64,000 nucleotides of DNA from Chryseobacterium sp. CH25 (GTDB taxonomy: Bacteria; Bacteroidota; Bacteroidia; Flavobacteriales; Weeksellaceae). Position 1 is the first letter of the stretch. Each line of letters begins with the position of its first letter. A program made the position numbers and the translations under genes. This document shows positions 61,310 to 64,000 of the stretch, piece by piece. Where the stretch lies: the NCBI RefSeq assembly GCF_004119455.1, contig NZ_NRQT01000001.1:372001-436000 (forward strand). The letters are read 5' to 3'. The notes beneath the pieces are model-generated. The model did not search any database and had not been told where the DNA came from. It saw nothing but the letters and a program-made list of their open reading frames with translations.

Positions 61310-61795
61310 TTATTTTTTTATCTGTCCTATTACTAAAGATTCCAATTGATAAGAGCTGCGTGCAGGCTTCTTTTCGCCTTCTGCAACAATACGGAGCGGA
61401 CCTTTGGATTCTGCCAGAGGTTTTCCGTCCATTGTATCTGCTACAATCACATTTTTATCTGCAATGGAAGCATCCAACTCAGCTAACGAAAACAAAACCT
61501 GATAGCCATCTTTACATTTTGCCAACAGATATTTTGATATATTTTCACCGTGAAGCTCTTTTCCTGAGGGTGCTCCAGCCTTTGCAAGAATATCGCGGAT
61601 GGAAACTCCAGCGTAAATATGAATACTTCCATCTTTATCTTTAAGAGAGGCTTCTTTTCTCGGCATCTTTGATAAATCAGTCAGACTCAGCTCTAAAGGT
61701 GTGGGAACTTCCCCATTCACTTTCAATTTGAATCCGGATTGACAAAAGGCCCAACCAGAAAGCAATAGCAGCGCTACAGGCAGTATTTTTTTCAT
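61310..61795 (-). CDS. Small exported protein with SUOX-like molybdopterin-binding fold
   Basis: This 161-residue product has a signal peptide (ending WAFCQ) and one oxidoreductase molybdopterin-binding domain, with GVSIRDILAKAG, GYQVLFSLAELD, and ADTMDGKPLAESKGPLRIV, typical of the family. It is short; full sulfite-oxidase-type enzymes have over 300 residues, so it may be a subunit or reduced member. It is predicted periplasmic. It sits directly after the FdhF/YdeP gene (18-base gap). Confidence 0.83.
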   Translation of the reverse strand: MKKILPVALLLLSGWAFCQSGFKLKVNGEVPTPLELSLTDLSKMPRKEASLKDKDGSIHIYAGVSIRDILAKAGAPSGKELHGENISKYLLAKCKDGYQVLFSLAELDASIADKNVIVADTMDGKPLAESKGPLRIVAEGEKKPARSSYQLESLVIGQIKK

Positions 61796-61813
61796 ACAAC
61801 AATATAAGAATAA

Positions 61814-64000
61814 TTATGGTTTTTGAATGGCTCCCTGATACAACATTTCATCTACTTTTTTATATACCTCAGGGTCGTGTTTTTTAATCTTGATTTTCAC
61901 ATATTTGGAAGCTGGCATATTACTTTCCTTCACAACATTATTTACAGATACTAAAACATTGGTTTCCGGGAAATAAGTAACTGTATTCTTTTCAGGAATC
62001 TGATAGGAAACGATAATAAACAGAGGTGCCACTCTTTCTATTCCGTCATCATAGTTAAAAAGGTCTACTTTATCACCTGCTTTAAATCCTGCTTTATCAA
62101 TATCTTTTTGGTTCATGAAGATGACACGACGCTCATTTTTAATTCCGCGATAGCGGTCATCTAAGCCATAAATAGTGGTATTGAATTGATCGTGAGTACG
62201 GGTTGTAGCCATCATATATTCATCAGAAGCTAATGTATTGTCCGGAATTTCCGTTAACGTAAACGGAGCACGTCCCCCATATTCTTTCGCAAAACGCTGT
62301 TCATCTCTTGCTGCATTGGGAAGATAGAATCCACCTTTTTGTCTGACACGGACATTGTAGTCTGCAAAGCCGGGGATACACTGTTCAATATCATCCCTTA
62401 CCGCATCATAACTATCGTGGAAACGTTGCCAGTTTACCACAGAACGATCCCCTAAAGTAGCCATTGCCATACGGCATACAATCTGGGTTTCATTGATGAG
62501 GTTATCCGAAACGGCATCCAGCATTCCTTTTGAACTCTGAACAACTCCCATGGAGTTTTCTGTGGTGATGATCTGTACTTCACCATTGACAATATCTTTA
62601 TCACTTCGGCCATAAGTCGGGAGAATCAAAGCTTCTTTTCCATGAACAAGATGTCCTCTGTTCAACTTAGTGGAAACAGATACCAATAAATTAAGTTTTC
62701 TCAAAGCATTGGCTGTATAAGTCGTATCAGGAGTTGCAGAAATAAAGTTACCTCCCATACAGAACATCACTTTTATTTTTTCTTCATGAATGGCTTTTAT
62801 GGCGCGTACTACATCGTATCCATGTTTACGCGGAACTTTAAATCCGTAGAAATTTTCCAGGCGATCAAGCTGTTCATCAGTAGGTTTTTCATCAATCATC
62901 ATCGTTCTGTTTCCCTGAACATTACTGTGACCTCTTACGGGGCAAACTCCTGCTCCAGGTTTACCAATACTTCCTTTCAGTAAAAGAATATTCAGGATTT
63001 CGCGGATCATATCTACTCCGTTGGGCTGCTGAGTAAGTCCCATTCCCCAACTCACGATAATCTTCTTTTTGAAAGCCATCATTTCTGCAGCCTGGCGAAG
63101 AGCTTCTTTGGAAACCCCTGAAAGTTCAGCTAATTCGTCAAGCTTATACTTATCAAACTGCTTCATAAAGTCTTCATATCCTACTGTTTTATTCTTAATG
63201 AAATCTTCATCAAAAACTTTACCTGGATTTTGTTTTTCAAATTCGATTAAAAGAAGCTCCAAAGCTTTTAATAAAGCCATATCTCCGTTAATCTTTACCG
63301 GTAAATAAAGATCTGCCAGCTGAACACCGCCCGTAAGGATTTCTTTGACGCTCTGAGGATTAATGAATCCCATCAATCCAGCTTCCGGTAATGGATTAAT
63401 GGCTATAATTTTAGCTCCGTTTTTCTTTCCTTTTGCCAAGGCACTCATCATTCTTGGGGCATTGGTTCCTGGATTCTGACCAATAATGACAATGACTTCT
63501 GCATCATAAAAGTCTTCCAGTGTTACGGTTCCTTTACCGATTCCTATGGTTGGACGAAGTGCAGAACCTGAAGTTTCATGGCACATATTGGAACAGTCGG
63601 GCATATTATTCGTTCCAAATTCTTTGGCAAATAACTGATAGACAAATGATGCTTCATTACTCGTTCTGCCGGATGTATAAAAGGCAGCCTGATCCGGAGA
63701 TTCAAGTGCATTAAAGTGTTCCGCAATTTTTTTAAAGGCATGATCCCAACTGATGGGTTCATAATGAGTAGCTCCCGGAGCGAGATACATAGGATCAGTA
63801 AGTCGGCCCATTTTACCAATCTGATAATCATCTAATTTTGCCAGATCATATACGGAATTCTGTTTGAAAAATTCAGGCGTTACTCTTTTGGTAGTGGCTT
63901 CTTCCGCAAGGGCTTTTGCCCCATTTTCACAATATTCTCCAAGAACGGAACGCTCATCATCAGGATCCGGCCAGGCACAGCTTGGACAGTCGAAACCACC
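61814..64000 (-). CDS. FdhF/YdeP family molybdopterin oxidoreductase (partial, 5' end outside)
   Basis: The frame is open past the window edge; the first visible residues are GGFDCPSCAWPDPDDERS, typical of YdeP. A start at 63811 (MGRLTDPMY) would omit the CPSC motif and is not the real one. The protein has the molybdopterin oxidoreductase core, with the CSNMCHETSGSAL region and GGNFISATPDTTYT, and a C-terminal MGD-binding domain (about 550-640). E. coli YdeP is linked to acid resistance; the substrate is not known. It is the first gene of the minus-strand operon shown. Confidence 0.9.
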   Translation of the reverse strand, partial: GGFDCPSCAWPDPDDERSVLGEYCENGAKALAEEATTKRVTPEFFKQNSVYDLAKLDDYQIGKMGRLTDPMYLAPGATHYEPISWDHAFKKIAEHFNALESPDQAAFYTSGRTSNEASFVYQLFAKEFGTNNMPDCSNMCHETSGSALRPTIGIGKGTVTLEDFYDAEVIVIIGQNPGTNAPRMMSALAKGKKNGAKIIAINPLPEAGLMGFINPQSVKEILTGGVQLADLYLPVKINGDMALLKALELLLIEFEKQNPGKVFDEDFIKNKTVGYEDFMKQFDKYKLDELAELSGVSKEALRQAAEMMAFKKKIIVSWGMGLTQQPNGVDMIREILNILLLKGSIGKPGAGVCPVRGHSNVQGNRTMMIDEKPTDEQLDRLENFYGFKVPRKHGYDVVRAIKAIHEEKIKVMFCMGGNFISATPDTTYTANALRKLNLLVSVSTKLNRGHLVHGKEALILPTYGRSDKDIVNGEVQIITTENSMGVVQSSKGMLDAVSDNLINETQIVCRMAMATLGDRSVVNWQRFHDSYDAVRDDIEQCIPGFADYNVRVRQKGGFYLPNAARDEQRFAKEYGGRAPFTLTEIPDNTLASDEYMMATTRTHDQFNTTIYGLDDRYRGIKNERRVIFMNQKDIDKAGFKAGDKVDLFNYDDGIERVAPLFIIVSYQIPEKNTVTYFPETNVLVSVNNVVKESNMPASKYVKIKIKKHDPEVYKKVDEMLYQGAIQKP

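Overview
The window is AT-rich, gene-dense DNA from a flavobacterium of the Weeksellaceae, most likely Chryseobacterium or a close relative. The evidence is the gene content (GldI-type lipoprotein, DUF6268 outer-membrane protein, DUF4294 protein, LuxC-like acyl-CoA reductase beside a dicluster ferredoxin and serC-serA), the TTTG-N(17-20)-TAnnTTTG promoters typical of Bacteroidota, signal peptides ending in xGQ/AQ, and many interspersed palindromic repeats. No rRNA, tRNA, CRISPR array, insertion sequence or prophage was recognised.

Layout. 1-4.8 kb: end of an aminotransferase, an M16 protease, and a peroxiredoxin-thioredoxin-DUF6952-like cluster. 5.3-11.5 kb: Bax-inhibitor-like protein, a secreted protein, LuxC-like acyl-CoA reductase, then ferredoxin, serC, serA and a DUF1015 protein. 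11.5-15.7 kb: three tandem M28 peptidase paralogues, the first lacking key active-site residues. 15.9-17.7 kb: small orphan genes and structured intergenic DNA with a sigma-54-like promoter. 17.7-25 kb: a cyclophilin-FKBP fusion with gldI, ilvE, mnmD, a NUDIX protein, DUF4294, an M42 peptidase and rpe. 25.2-27.0 kb: a compact minus-strand operon of a secreted Cys-containing peptide, a DUF692/MNIO enzyme and a DUF1772 membrane protein, which looks like a RiPP (post-translationally modified peptide) locus. 27-36 kb: a frameshifted GH29 fucosidase, ndk, a frameshifted rsgA, DAHP synthase-chorismate mutase, dnaX with a 10-A slippery tract, and an alpha-oxoamine synthase fused in frame to a TetR regulator. 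36.8-48 kb: regulators, including a propeller histidine kinase with its response regulator, an MFS transporter and small secreted or membrane proteins. 48-54.4 kb: DoxX protein, DUF6268 protein with LytS/LytTR, PhzF and AraC. 54.8-64 kb: a molybdenum-cofactor island (moaA, moeA, moaC, mobA, a MoeB/ThiF-rhodanese protein) converging on a minus-strand operon with two probable molybdoenzymes (FdhF/YdeP type and a SUOX-fold protein), a bestrophin and a DUF488 protein.

Two themes cross the window. First, six reading-frame anomalies all lie in short homopolymers (fucosidase twice, rsgA, dnaX, the propeller kinase, the synthase-TetR junction). This suggests assembly indels, except that dnaX may be genuine programmed slippage. 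Second, modular interspersed repeats, here named A to D, sit in inverted orientation on both sides of the MoeB-like gene and of the DUF6268-LytS-LytTR operon.

The best candidate for an undescribed system is the secreted-peptide/MNIO/DUF1772 operon at 25164-27020.
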